Positions 24,582-35,870 of a stretch of DNA of 64,000 nt are shown one piece after another. The position numbers were made by a program, and so were the translations under genes. How positions within the stretch are numbered: position 1 is the first letter of the stretch; each line of letters opens with the position of its first letter. The notes below the pieces were generated by a model. The model did not search any database. It saw only the letters and a list, made by a program, of their open reading frames with translations, and was not told where the DNA came from. Source of the DNA: Dromaius novaehollandiae (Eukaryota; Chordata; Aves; Casuariiformes; Dromaiidae). The stretch lies in the NCBI RefSeq assembly GCF_036370855.1, contig NC_088111.1, forward strand, positions 24,835,501 to 24,899,500, written 5' to 3'.

Positions 24582-25157
24582 GCTGCTGTCCGAAAAGCGG
24601 ATTCGTTGCCCGCTGTGCACTAAGCCAATAATGACACGCTCAGGAGAGACATTTGCTTATTTATTTCAGAGTTGTGCAAGCCTGGCTGCTCGGTGTTTTC
24701 CCCACAAATCAAGTGCACCCCCCCCCCAGGCTTTCCAAGTAGCATTTATACAAGTTGCAAGGTCTGCAACTTTCCCTCTTACACCGGTTGGTTAGTGATT
24801 TACATACAATTATAATATTGCTTACACACCATTTTACGACTACGCATGCTCAGGGGAGGGGTCTTCACCCAGGCGCGGGTCTTTCTGACCTACGGGCATG
24901 ATTTTCTTGTATTATAATGAGGACAGTTCAGTTAGGGGATACCTCGAATTCCTTTGCTAAATTAGCAACGTCTACATAGAAAACAAAACATTTTGATTTA
25001 CTGTTTCTTTAAGGCTTTAGCAGTTCTAGGATGGCCTTGATTAAAGAATTATTTCCTCCCAGGAAATTGAGAGAGAAAGAGAGAGAGGTTCTCCTCATCT
25101 GCCTAGTTTAAACAGCAGGAACACTCTTTCTGAGCTTCCAAGGTTGTCTTGCAACAC
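24582..25157. mobile_element. ~575-bp insertion splitting the third copy, family unknown
   Basis: The flanks 'gcctggtcac' and 'ggagatggaaaa' are adjacent in the palindrome arms but are separated here by about 575 bp of AT-richer, unrelated DNA. The piece has a 'tttatttattt' near 24656 followed by a 'gttgtgcaagcctgg' phrase, reminiscent of the U3/R part of a retroviral LTR read in reverse, and a (ga)n run at about 25070-25086. I found no clean target duplication or paired TG/CA ends, so its class is unproven. Confidence 0.5.
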
Positions 25158-25470
25158 CATCGGAGATGGAAAACGCTTCCTGCCCTGTACCGGGGAAAAA
25201 CAGGGACGTTCCACTGTCCCCCGTGACCTGTGGAGACTCAGGCGTGAGTGACACACGTCCAGTAAGGAACAGACCCAGCGGGCCACTGCTGCAGGGCTGA
25301 GAAGGCACCGGCCCCTGGCACTACAGCTCCTGGCCTGCCACGCGGCCGGCTGGTGGGAACCCCGCTGGCAGGGACCTGCCGCCCCCCCTCCCCCCCGGGG
25401 CCACCTCGAGAGGCGCAGCATGGTCACCCAGTAGCCCCGTCTGAGAAGACTACACGTTTTGGTGGTCGCC
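25158..25470 (+). repeat. Third copy of the arm promoter block, part 2
   Basis: Resumes the match to the left arm at about 13924 and runs to about 14220, including 'ttcctgccctgtacc', 'ctgctgcagggctgagaagg' and the SBS-like actacagctcctggcctgcc at about 25329. Past 25430 the SBS-like core is degenerate (actacacgttttgg), and the doubled unit and splice donor of the arms are missing. It may be a decayed promoter copy. Confidence 0.8.
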
Positions 25471-25867
25471 ATCATGGTGCCTCCCAGGTTTCCCCATTGG
25501 CCTGTCGTCCTGGTCGGCTTTGGCTTCTGGCAGCTCGCCATCAGGGACTGCAATGACATGCGGTTCCCCATGTTGAGCAAAGGGGGATGTGGGGAGGAGG
25601 GGGGGTAGGGGTCCCTCTGAGCAGGGCCCCACACCTGGGGTCACAGGACATGCTGCCTCAGGGGCAGTTGGTGGCCCTGGCACGGCCAGCAACCCTGCCA
25701 TTCCCCATGTGGCACTGCACAGCTCTCGCCTCCCATGTGCTGCCCCATGGCAGCCCTGTTATGCTGCACGCTGCCCCATGAGAGCCCCGTTGCCCTGCAT
25801 ACTGCCCCATGGCGCCCCGTCACCCCACAAGGTGCCTCACAAGAGGCCTCGTCACCGTTGCCTCATC

Positions 25868-26830
25868 CCATCTGTGTAAGAGGAGCACGCTAGGGCCAGG
25901 CACAGCACCAGCATGTCCCACTGTGCTGAGGAAGGGCTGGGGAGTGGGGAGATAGGCAGCTTTGGGGGCATGGCAGAGCCCTGAGGGGCGAGTGGGGAAC
26001 CCATGCTACCTAGCCACATGGGGTGGGAGCCACAGTGCCAGTGCCAGGCGCTGCAGAAAATGGGAGTAACTAGTGGGTCTCTACCCACTTCTGGAGCTAA
26101 GGTGAGGATTAAGTCAGAACATTCTACATCTGGAGCAAAGGAGTGGGCTAAATCAGAATGTTTTAGGGTAAACCCTGCCCAGCGCTTTGGGGCAGTGAGC
26201 AGGTTTATTTCCAGCCTTCCCCATGTGCCGAGACTGTAATTCTCTTTCTTCTCTGAAAGTGCCATAAAAGGCTCTTCTGAGCCACTGATGTGACAATTTC
26301 TAATTTTGCAGACTCTGGAGCCATGCAGGATGTGGCTCCCAGCCCACAAACCCAGCGTGAAGAACGTAAGTGCTGCTTGCGGGCCCCATGCCCTCACATC
26401 TGGCCTGCTCTCCTCCCAGGCAGAGCTTGGCCAGAGCTTGAGCTTGTCTCTGCAGTGACGGGGGCCCCTGTGGGGCACCGAGCTGCTGCTCCCCAAAGCA
26501 ACATCCTGTCTGCGTAAGAGGAGCAGGCTGGGGCAAGGCATCGGGACAGCAAGTCCCCGCTGCAACTCCAAAAGGGCTCAGGGAGTGGAGGGAAGGGAGG
26601 CACTGGGGGTCCCACAACCCCTGGGGGGGGTCATGGACCTGTGAGCCCCAGCCATGTGGGGTGGGAGCCACGGTACTGGGTGTTGCTGGAGGACGGGGGG
26701 TTGTTGATAGGTCTGGACCCACTCCTGGAGCAAAGGGTTGGGCTGGAGCAGGGTGTTTTTGGGGTGGTCCTCAACCCCACTGCCTTGGTTGGTGAGCAGA
26801 TTTTTGTCCAGCCTTCCCTATGGCCAGAGG
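25868..26830 (+). repeat. Tandem duplication, ~640-bp unit
   Basis: 25868-26240 matches 26512-26830: both start at 'taagaggagca', share 'ccatgtggggtgggagccac' (26017 and 26651), 'ctggagcaaag' and 'gtgagcag.tttatttccagccttcc'-like strings. Identity is moderate, so the duplication is old. Between and within the copies I see no convincing gene. Confidence 0.75.
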
Positions 26831-26839
26831 TCAATAGCC

Positions 26840-28745
26840 AATACAAAAGGAGGGTTTCACTCCCTTCTCCCCCACCCACAAGCAGCACATCGGCATCCCA
26901 AGGATGACTGTCCCCATGCAAGTAGTTAGGAAAGCCAGGAGTAGAGGAGGTCCCCCCAGATGCTGCTGGGAAGGTGGATGTTACGTGCAAGGTGCTGGTC
27001 CCCTGCCTCGTGCCCATGCAGAGCAGGAGTAGGTAAAAGCCTTAATTTTGATGGGGCCTGCCAGAGAGACACCAGGAAGACGAGGGACATGACCACGCAC
27101 CCCAGGCCAGCTGCTGTGCCAAGTCCTGCCAGGAGCCCACCGCCCATGCTGGAGGGGGCAAGGAGCCCTGAGCCACGGACCTGCTCGCCCCTGCCCATCG
27201 CCATCAACACCACACCACCGACAACGCCCGCTTTGGACACCGTTGGCTGCTGGACCCAGGACATCACCCAGAGCCCGGAGAAGCCTTCAGCCTCGTGGTG
27301 GGTAAAGGGGGTTCCCTACCTCCATCGGGCAGGTGGGCAGGCAGCAATGCATGGAGGGGACTGGGACACAGTGGAACAGCCAGGCCCCAGCACCCCGAAC
27401 CAGCAGAGCAAGCGGGGAGAGGAATGGGAGCAGTTTGGGGTGAGTCCTCACGGACTAGGGGGGTCTTGGGGCTGTTTGCTTGGGATTATTCCCTCGGGGT
27501 TTTACTCCCTTGGAGGTATTCCCTTCAGGTGGGATAGGCATGTTGCCCCTGGGAGCTCACTGCCAAGCTCCAAAACGGCCAAAGAAGGCTCCTTCTGACT
27601 CACTCTACCAAATATTTCTTCTTTTCCAGACACTGCAGAGGATCACAAACCTCATCCCAGCCCCCAAAGCAAGCAACAACAATGTAAGCACCACTCAGAG
27701 CCCCCCACATCCTCACTCTTGTGCTGCTCGCTCTCTCTCCACGCGTAGCCTGGCCAGGCTCTGTGGACGAGTTGCTTTGTGCAGGTTTCCCACCAGAACT
27801 GAAAAAACAGGCACATTCAAAACAGTGAGAAAAATCTGGGCTCTGCACGTGGTCTCCCTGTTAGACAGCAGGCAAGAGCCAACACTCCAGCCCACACTGG
27901 CAGAGTGTCCATACACGTGGGCAAGGGCTCTCTTTTGGGGTGATGTGGCCAGGCCCTTCCCGATAAGGGCGCTCAACCCTTTTCAGCGTCCAGCTAGAAG
28001 GGTGCAGCTGGCAGTAGAGCCCTCTTGTGCTGGGTGCCCCCAAACCGGGCCAGGAGCAATGCATGCTCCGCACAACTGAGTTTTCGAGGGGATACAGCAA
28101 GGCAAGGTTTCCTGCCAGTTCCTCCCACACCCCCTCTGTGCCCAGAGAGCTGGCCATCCTGCTGAGCATACCAGGGCCGCTCCATTGCGTGGCCATGCTG
28201 GGACCCCACAGCATGACTAGCATCAGGTTTGGAGGGGACACACATGCCCCCTGAGCAGGACCTGCATGTCCAGAACGTCCGTCCCCTCTGCAGGCCTTGT
28301 TCTGCCCCCCTCCCCCCCCGTCCCCAATGCTGTTGGGGACACACCAGCACCTTCCCCTCACTCCCCTGTGATGCTCCATGACAATCTGCCCCTCCTGGCT
28401 TTGCAGGCAGCGCGCAGACAACCTGCCACCAGGGCCAGGGAGACTCCACGGAGGCTCCCCACAAAGCGGCGATGTGGATCGCCTTCTGCAGAGGACACAC
28501 CAGAGCCAGTGAGGCCTTGGGACAGGGCAGCACAGGCCCCATGTGGCCCTGGGCATCCCCACAGGCAGAAAGTGCCCTGTGCCTCAGGGAGAGGGGATTC
28601 CTGGCAGAAATTAACGGGGGATGCTTGGAAGCACAAAACTTCGTTGCAGCTGGTGACCATCCTAGAAGAGTTTCCCAGCCATGATGTTCTCCATCCCTTT
28701 TTACCCTTTCCGAGACGTGGTGTCTCTCTTCTGCATCATGATGAA
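26840..28745. other. Spacer, GC-rich, no gene identified
   Basis: GC-rich DNA. A minus-strand frame (26926-27267) has one hydrophobic stretch (AGLGCVVMSLVFLVSLW) that could be a membrane segment, but no signal peptide, domain or clear splice context supports it. Other frames are short or shadowed. I see no RNA gene. Confidence 0.45.
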
Positions 28746-28749
28746 TGGT

Positions 28750-31540
28750 GATTAGAGTTTTCTGTCCGCTGTTTTGGGTGTGTTCTAGCAGGCAACACAA
28801 ATCATCACATTGTAGTAGTTTCTTTACTAGTGTAAGATTCATTCCAATGGGGGTAGGTAGTAAATTTTGGCTCAATGTATAGTTGGATTGTAACAATTGA
28901 TAAGATCTAATAGGAGCTGAATAATTAAAGTCGCATCCCATAATTTTGGTAAAGTTACAAACACAGATATTTGAGTGATTACTTGTATCTACAACAATGT
29001 TATCTCTGAATATAAGATTACTGCCCTATACATTCTCTCAGAGGTTGTCGAGCTGCACCCTTCGCAGCAGTGTCAGCTAAAGCATTTCCTTTACTAATTT
29101 CTGTAGTGTCTTTAGTATGGGCTGGGCAGTGTATTACAGCAATTTCTTTGGGCAGTTGGACTGCTTCCAGCAAATTACGTATTTCTTCTCCATTAGCTAT
29201 TTTCTTTCCTGACGATGTAAAAAAATCCTCGTTCTTTCCATAACATCCCTGTTGCATGACATACTCCAAAGGCATATCGAGAGTCGGTGTAGATGTTAAC
29301 TCGCTTTCCTTTTCCTAGGTGTGCTGCACTTGTCAAGGCTACTAGTTCTGTTCCTTGTGCATTCATTCGTGTGGGAAGCAGTTCGGCCTCTATTACTCGT
29401 TTTTGGCTGATTACAGCATACCCAGTTTGTCGCTGTCCCTGCAGCTAGTAGGATGAGCTGTCTACAAATAGAATTAGATCCGGGTTTTGCAAAGGAACAT
29501 CAATTAAATCAGTCCTTGGCTTACTTGAAATGTGCATTACTGGCTCACATTGGTGATGTTTTTCTCCATCATCAGGCAGAGGTATTAGGGTTGCTGGATT
29601 CAAGGTAGTGCATCTTTTTAGGATTACATTATCTGCCATTAGGAGGATCAGTTTGTAGCTGTGTGTCCATTGTGGCGATAATGCTTGGACTGCATATTGT
29701 TTTAGCAGAATCTCCACTTCATGTGCGACATAGACTGTTACACGGTGTCCCAGAATAAGAGGGCGGCTTCTCTCTACTATTGCCGCTGCTGCCACCACAG
29801 ATTTAATGCAGGCTGGTGCCCCTGCTGCAATCGAATTTAGCTGAGCAGCATAATATGCTCCTGGTTTCTGGTGGGGTCCTAATTTTTGCATTATTACTCC
29901 GCTGGCAATCCTCTTACATTCGTACATACAAATCGAAGGGCTTTGTATCACCTGGGAGCCTGAGAGCAGGTGCAGATGCCAAAGCTCCTTTTATAGTTCT
30001 AAAAGCTTGCTCTCTTTCAGGGCCCCATGCAATGGGTTCTGCTTTTTCATTTCTAGTTGCCTCTGTCAGGGGTTTTGTTCATGCTCCCAACCCAGGAATT
30101 CATGGTCTGCAAAATCCCACAGCTCCAAGGAATCCTTGTAATTGTTTATGTGTTACTGGACGGGGGAGTTTTATTATAGTATCTACTCTTTCTGGATCTA
30201 CTAGCTGTTACCCTTCTCTTAGAATGAACCCCAAGTATTTTACCTCTTTTTGACACAGCTGGAGTTTAGACGGAGATGCCCAGTAACCTTTTCTCTGCTA
30301 AAGTAGTACCTAGATGTACAGAGTCTATTATACAGGTATCTTCATTTTTACTTGCTATCAGTAAATCCTCTACATATTGCATGAGAGTTGACCCACCCAG
30401 TAATTCTACCTCTTTTAAATCATTCCTTAGTATTTGTGAGAAAATTGGGGGAGACCCTGCAAACCTTTGTGGGAGGCATGTTCACATCCTCCACTGCCTC
30501 TCCAGGGTCGCCGGGGTTCCCTTCTTCTTGTTATTCTGAGGGATTGTTTCCACGGGCTAACTCTTCACGCTTGTAACTCCTCCCCCCCCCGCAACTATCC
30601 CTTGCAGCTGAAAAGAACACGTTCACCACACATGTCCTAAGTTTTTACAGTAATAACATTCTCTCCTTTCACTTCCCTGCAGTCTTCTTTCTTTCTTTTA
30701 CTTTTTGGTTTTCCTCTCGACCATCATAAACGAATACTGCTACAGTTAAAATCTTTTGTAAAGCCTCTCCTTGACAGCCTGGCATATGCTCTTTAAAATA
30801 CTTTTGTGTATCAGGGGCTGCTTGATCTATAAAAACACTAATTGTGAGTGTATCATTGAAGTTTTGTGGGGTCATTCCTCCATATTTTAGCAGGGTTTGC
30901 CACAGCTACCCCCAGAAGTCACTGGGGTGTTCATCTAATCACTGTCTGCATTCTTGCACTTTAGTCCAATTTACTTCTGACTCTCTGCATACTCTAATTG
31001 CTTCTACTAAATTTCCAAGTCCTGTTTGACACACGGCTCTATCTCCTGCATTATTATAATCCCAATTTGGATCATTTGCTAGCCAGGGGTTTCTGTTTCC
31101 CCCAGCTTGCTGCGCTACTTCTGCATCTTTGTTAATTATCTTATCCCGTTCATTTGGTCAAAATAGTTCCCTGAAAAGAATTTGAGTATCGCTCCAGTTT
31201 GGGTTGTGCTCAGTGCATATATTAGAAAGTAACTGGACACATCACTCTGCATCTTCTCTTAGTCTCGGCATTTTACCCCCCCATAAGGCAAGATCACTCG
31301 GGTTCCAGGGTTGATTAGTAAGTACTTGCAACACAGGCCAGGGCCGGGGCGGGGGGGAGGGTTGGCCCCTCCCTTTCGCCCTGGCTGTAAAGCAGCAGGG
31401 TTAGTCAGCACATTGGAGATCACAGCATAGAGTCCGGCAGCCGGCACAGTAGAGGGAGGAGGAGGAGGAGGAGAGGTAATGACAGATAGATCATCAGGCA
31501 TATAAGGTGGAGCAGAACCTCCCAAGCATGCTGATGTAAA
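28750..31540 (-). mobile_element. Endogenous retrovirus fossil, class I (gammaretrovirus-like), broken
   Basis: Minus-strand remnants in viral order: a gag capsid-like part at about 30669-31525, reverse transcriptase thumb and connection parts within about 29445-30550 (a WGPEREQAF core and an SPQ.THSYKLILL core typical of class I pol), and an RNase H C-terminal part at 29018-29275. A piece at about 28754-28941 may be envelope-derived, which is uncertain. It is broken many times (more than five interruptions) and parts of gag, most of pol's C-terminal half and env are not recognisable. I could not identify paired LTRs at its ends, so age cannot be estimated from LTR divergence. The decay suggests an old insertion, in the spacer only. 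Confidence 0.85.
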
Positions 31541-31544
31541 AAAG

Positions 31545-33440
31545 AAGAAAGGAAAAAGTCTGTTGTCTTCATTGTCCGAGGGATGGAGCTGTTACTGTAG
31601 ACTTGGGTGGAAAAAGCAGGCCTTGGAGTTGAATGTTGTGCGATTGGCTGTGTAATGGGGAGATGCCTCCTGGGCTGTTAAGTGGTGTTTCCTCTGACCT
31701 CAGGTCCATCTGAAATGCCTCCTCTCTGTTTGCCTTGCACCATAGTTGCTGCTTGAGGCAGAAGAGTGTCAGAGAAAAATGGTGGCTTTTGTCCAGAGAA
31801 GTTCAAAATGCAGAGAGAAACGATGCAAGACCAGCAGGCCAAAACTACGGGTTCTCTCTCCCTTCCCTGTGCAGAAAAGGAGAAGAAGTGACCCAGGGGC
31901 TGGAGATGCCAGGACAAGAGTAAGTTTATGCCAGCTCCTGCCAAGGCCCAGGAGAGTGCAGCAGCATGGACTATTGCGCTGCAGGGTCATGGATCTTGAG
32001 GCCTGGGGTGGATGCGGCACCCTCTGCTTTCCCTGCTTCGGGGATGTGCTGGGTTGGCCCCTGATGCCTGTGTCTCTGAGCAGCCCCAGGCAGTGTCCGA
32101 TGCTGATGCTGCACTGAAGGGGGCGGAGGATGGCAGTGGGAGCGTGTGTGCAGAGTCTGTGGGCCGGCTGGGGCAGGCAGGGACTCAGCCAGGGTGTGAG
32201 AGGGAATTTGTCCCTGCCAGTGTAGCATCCTGTGAAGACAAGCAAGCCGGGCTCTGCAAAGGCTGGAGCCATCTGAGGCCAGCCCGAAAGAGTGGAGGAG
32301 GTTGGAGGCCAATGGATGGTGGAGAACGGGCCAGCAGCCTTTGCTCTGGTAAATGTCTCCAGATTTGAGTGGCGTTTCCCCTCTGGTGTCCAGCAGGGCC
32401 AGGGTGGCAGGGCCAGGCTGTCCCCGCCAGCAGGGCCAGGCTGGGCAGCGGCAGCCTCACAGCATGGGCCGGACACTGGGCCCAAGGTGCTTTGCGGGTT
32501 GGACATAGGTCCCATCCACACTGGGCCTGCCCTGGGCACGGGGTCCCTGTTGCACCCTGGGGTGCTGCTCTTTACTGCTGTGACATCGCCCTGGGCATGA
32601 CTTGCAGTGCACAGCCAGGGGGATGGAGAGAGCCACCAAACTGGTACAGCTTGGTGGGTGCCCGTCCCTGCCCGAGCTGGGGCTGGGTAGAGCCCTGGTC
32701 CAAAATCCAGCACAGGACACTGAAACGCTGCGTCTCTTATGCCATGGCTGTTTTGTAAGTGACACCCTCCACCCCCCCAACTCCCCTGGCAGGTGAGGAA
32801 TAAATATCAGAGTCCAGCAGCTCTTGCTGGACACACAGCTGGGGCCTCTTTGGCAGCTGCAGCCTGCTGTTTCGGAGGAAGCAAGCAAATGGGGACTTCC
32901 AGAGATGTTTAACACCTCAGGGAAGCCTCTAGGACTGCGCTGGCTGATGAGATAGTGGGTGGCCTAAACAGACCAGCCTGCAGTGATTCACCCCCACAAA
33001 AGCCTGAGCCAGGAAAAAGGGTCATGTTGCTCAGCAGACATGCACAAGGCTTTGTTTTGCTCATGGGTATGAGGTTCCCAGTGGCAGCTGCTTTGCAGCC
33101 ACCTGAAAGCAAGCAAAACCTTTGCGATGTGTAGGGCAGCTCAAACTTCCAGAGCAAGTCCTGGGCTGCAGGAAACTGTGAGCAAGTGTGGTGGTGTCCT
33201 TCAAGTAGCATGCAGTTACTGAAGGTCTAACTAGCTCCTGTTGCTTCCCAGTGTTACAGGAGGCCCCAGTTCTGAAAAGGAATTGCGTTTGGGATTTGGG
33301 CCAAGACCGCCAGGGCCATGACAGGGCAGAGACCAAGGCCAGTGGGGCCAAAGGGAGATGGGGACAAAGCCCACTGGGGCTGTAGCAGTAAATAAATATA
33401 CTGTGTGAAAAAGGAGTTGACATGCTTTGGCACGTGGTTG
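31545..33440. other. Spacer, no gene identified
   Basis: GC-rich single-copy-looking DNA. Several long frames on both strands (for example 31769-32713 on minus) overlap each other and have no domain. Short repeats of 'cagggccaggctg' occur near 32395-32450. No transposon ends or RNA genes are seen. Confidence 0.5.
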
Positions 33441-34020
33441 GGTGGTCCCAGGGAGGGAAGAGGAGGATGTGGGGACATGGGGGAGGTTCCAGAGGACATG
33501 GGGGATCCCAGAGGATTTGGGGGTGTCCCAGAGGACATGGCAGGGGAGGGACCCCCGGGGACATGGGACTCCCAGAGGTGCCCCATGGGGATATGAGGTT
33601 CCCATGGTGTACTGGAGGACATGGGGGAGAACAGGGGACTTAGGGGGTCCCAGGGCTGCCCTGCAAGATGTAGGGGGTGCCAGAGGATATGGGGGAGTCC
33701 CAGGGATGGGGAGAGGGGACCTGGGGACACAGAGGTGTCCCAAGAGATGTGGGGGAGGGGTTCCAGGAGTGGGGGGCAGGAAATGTGGGGATTAGGGAGA
33801 TTCTGGAGGCATGGGGGGGGCTAGTTGGTGACAGGGAACATGAGGACATGGTGAGGGTCCTAAGGGCTGCTAGGGGGTGCAGGGGGCATGGGAGCAGCAG
33901 AGGTGTCCCAGAAGACACAGGGGTGCCTGAGGGGACCTGGATGGGGTCCCAGAGGTGCCCCGGAGAATACTGGGGGAGTCGCAGGGCTGTCCCAGGGGAC
34001 ATGAGAGTGGGTCCCAGAGA
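33440..34020. repeat. G-rich minisatellite
   Basis: Irregular tandem repeats of roughly 25-35 bp built on 'gggacatgggggaggtcccagagg'-like words, common in GC-rich avian DNA. The long frames on both strands here come from the repeat. It abuts the exon-like segment at 34040-34275. Confidence 0.8.
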
Positions 34021-34039
34021 GGACACAGAGATACTGGCA

Positions 34040-34275
34040 GTGTCCAAGGCCTTTATTATCCCGCACCGTGGCTCTGGGGGCACTCAAGGCTTTTCTTGCC
34101 CCAGAGGGAAGCCTGGTGGGCCCCAAGAGGGATCCTCGGCCCTGTGGCCTCTCCAGGGACACCAGGAAAGCCTCAAGCTGGTCCTGACCACACTGGATCC
34201 CCGTATCCACCTCCTGGCACAGCCCCTGAGCCACCTGGGCCAGCTCAGCCACTGCTACCTCCCACCCTGGGGACC
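34040..34275 (-). other. Exon-like segment, possibly TAF9-like C-terminal part
   Basis: On the minus strand a C-rich tract and cag acceptor end at 34276, followed by one frame that is open to beyond a polyadenylation-type AATAAA at 34052-34057. The product has an amphipathic helix-like part (AELAQVAQGLCQEV), then GIQCGQDQ, then FLVSLERPQ, then a GPTRLP...LSAP part. From memory this follows the order IQCRADQ, FLLDIARQ, GPRLPP...LTAP in the histone-fold transcription factor TAF9. No stop codon occurs before the poly-A signal in this frame, so it may be a decayed or mis-framed exon. The resemblance is weak and unverified. Confidence 0.3.
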
Positions 34276-34289
34276 CTGGGGGCAAGGGC

Positions 34290-35140
34290 ACTCAGGTCAC
34301 AGCATGGCACTAGGGAGGGGGGGAGCAAGGGACAGGGGGAGGCAGGGCTCGGGGCCTGGCACCAGGGAGATAGGGGACACAGGGCCCTGGCTGGGGCCAA
34401 GGAGGGGATGGGAGGGAACAGAGCTCAGGGCCTGGAACTGGGGACCTGCAGAGGATACAGGGGGACAGAAGCCAGGGTTTAGGGCTTGGCTCCAGGGCTA
34501 GGGGAGATGCTGGGCACACAGGAAGATGTGAGGGGTAAAGCAGAGGCCTGGCACAGAGGCCAGGAGGGACAGGGTACACAGAGGACATGTGTCAGGGCCT
34601 GGCTCCAGGGACACAGTAGAGACAGGGGTTAGGACATAGCCCCTGGGGACAGGGAGGGATGTGGAGAAACCCTGGGGACAGGGGACCATGGGGTGGGGCA
34701 GAGCCTGCTCCTGGGGGTTCCCAGGGCCAGCCAGGGTCCCAGCCCCATGATCCCAGGGTGACCCCAGCCCTCCTCTGGGACGCCAGGCTGCCCTCCAGAC
34801 CCCTTCCAACATCTCCTGACACCAAGGTGCTCCTTTGATTCCCACCAGACCACAAAGCATCCCCCATGACCCTCGCCACAACCCCAAGGTGCCCCTTTGA
34901 CACCATCACACTACTGGGTGCCCACATGAACCCCGGGTGCCTCCCATGACCCTCCCCATGATTCCCCAGCCCTCCAAGACCCCAGGGTGCCCACCAGATC
35001 CCATAGTCTCCCCATCATTCCATGTTCCCCCCAGCCCTCTGAGACACCGGGGTGTCCCCCATGACCCTGAGCCAGGGAGATTCCACCTGTGTTGGGGTTC
35101 CTGGGGGTTTCCCCTCCCTCCTCCTGGGCAAGGGCAGGCT
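34290..35140. other. GC-rich low-complexity DNA between exon-like segments
   Basis: Repeated 'gggacagggcctggctccaggg'-type words at 34310-34660 and 'cccatgaccctc' words at 34860-35070. One or more exons could be hidden here, but no frame stands out. Confidence 0.45.
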
Positions 35141-35276
35141 CAGGGCCTCACAGGTAAACCAGGGTCAGGTCAAGGCAGACCTGCGGACAAGGACAGAAGC
35201 CACGGGGGATGCGGTCAGGGCAGGCTTCACATCACACACCTCACTGCACACCTACCTCTGACAGGCCCAAGCTCAC

Positions 35277-35393
35277 CTGGGGTGTGAGGGCGTAGGCATA
35301 GACCTTGGCATGCCAAAGGACTGTGTCGAGGACATAGGCTGCCACACGGGCCACCTGGCTTGGCCCAAACACAGCCACACTGGCTGGGGGGCA
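35277..35393 (-). other. Phase-0 exon-like segment, possibly histone-fold (TAF9-like)
   Basis: The segment is 117 bp, exactly 39 open codons, between an acceptor (pyrimidine-rich, then ctgcag) and a full-consensus donor CAG|GTGAGC. The centre reads VARVAAYVLDTVLWHAKVYA, which resembles the histone-fold helix of TAF9 ([20 protein letters not shown]): same spacing of the T..L..AK.Y core. A further acceptor at 35181 would lead to a short frame VCLDLTLVYL and stop (35148-35180). TAF9 is a TFIID/SAGA subunit; if this gene is real it is highly diverged or a pseudogene. No upstream coding exon was identified. Confidence 0.35.
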
Positions 35394-35765
35394 CTGCAGG
35401 GATGACACCATGGGCAGAGGCGGGCAGGGGCTGGGCAGTGGGCGGGGAACGTACAAGGGGAGGGGAGCATACAAGGTGCCTGTGGGCATAGGGGAGAACG
35501 GGAGCAGCATGCTGGTAGCATGCAGGGAAGAGTGCAGGGAGCATGTGGGGAGTGTTTGGGTCCTGGTAAGTGTGTGGGAGGCAGGCAGGGAGTGTGTGGG
35601 TGCACACAGCTGCATGGGGATAGTCTGAGGGCCATGTAGGCACCCATAAAGCCTGCAGGGAGTGCTGGGGCACTGAGAAGTGTGTGTGCAGCATGGAAAG
35701 CGTGTGCAGGGAGCATGTGAGGACCATGTGGGCTTTGATAAGCATGCAGAGAGCATGTGGGTTCC

Positions 35766-35870
35766 ATATATATATATATATATATATATCCATATTATAT
35801 ATATATTATGTTATATATATTATTATATATATATATTATATATATTATATATATTATTATATATATATTA
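35766..35870. repeat. (TA)n repeat at the inner edge of the right arm
   Basis: About 105 bp of almost pure TA with a few interruptions. Homology with the left arm stops exactly where this run begins (ccattcccctaa in both arms, then TA only here). Such runs are self-complementary and prone to breakage, so this may mark the original rearrangement point. Confidence 0.95.

Noticed and set aside
26926-27267. Minus-strand frame with one membrane-like segment
   Set aside because: A single hydrophobic stretch without a signal peptide, domain or splice context is not enough to call a gene.
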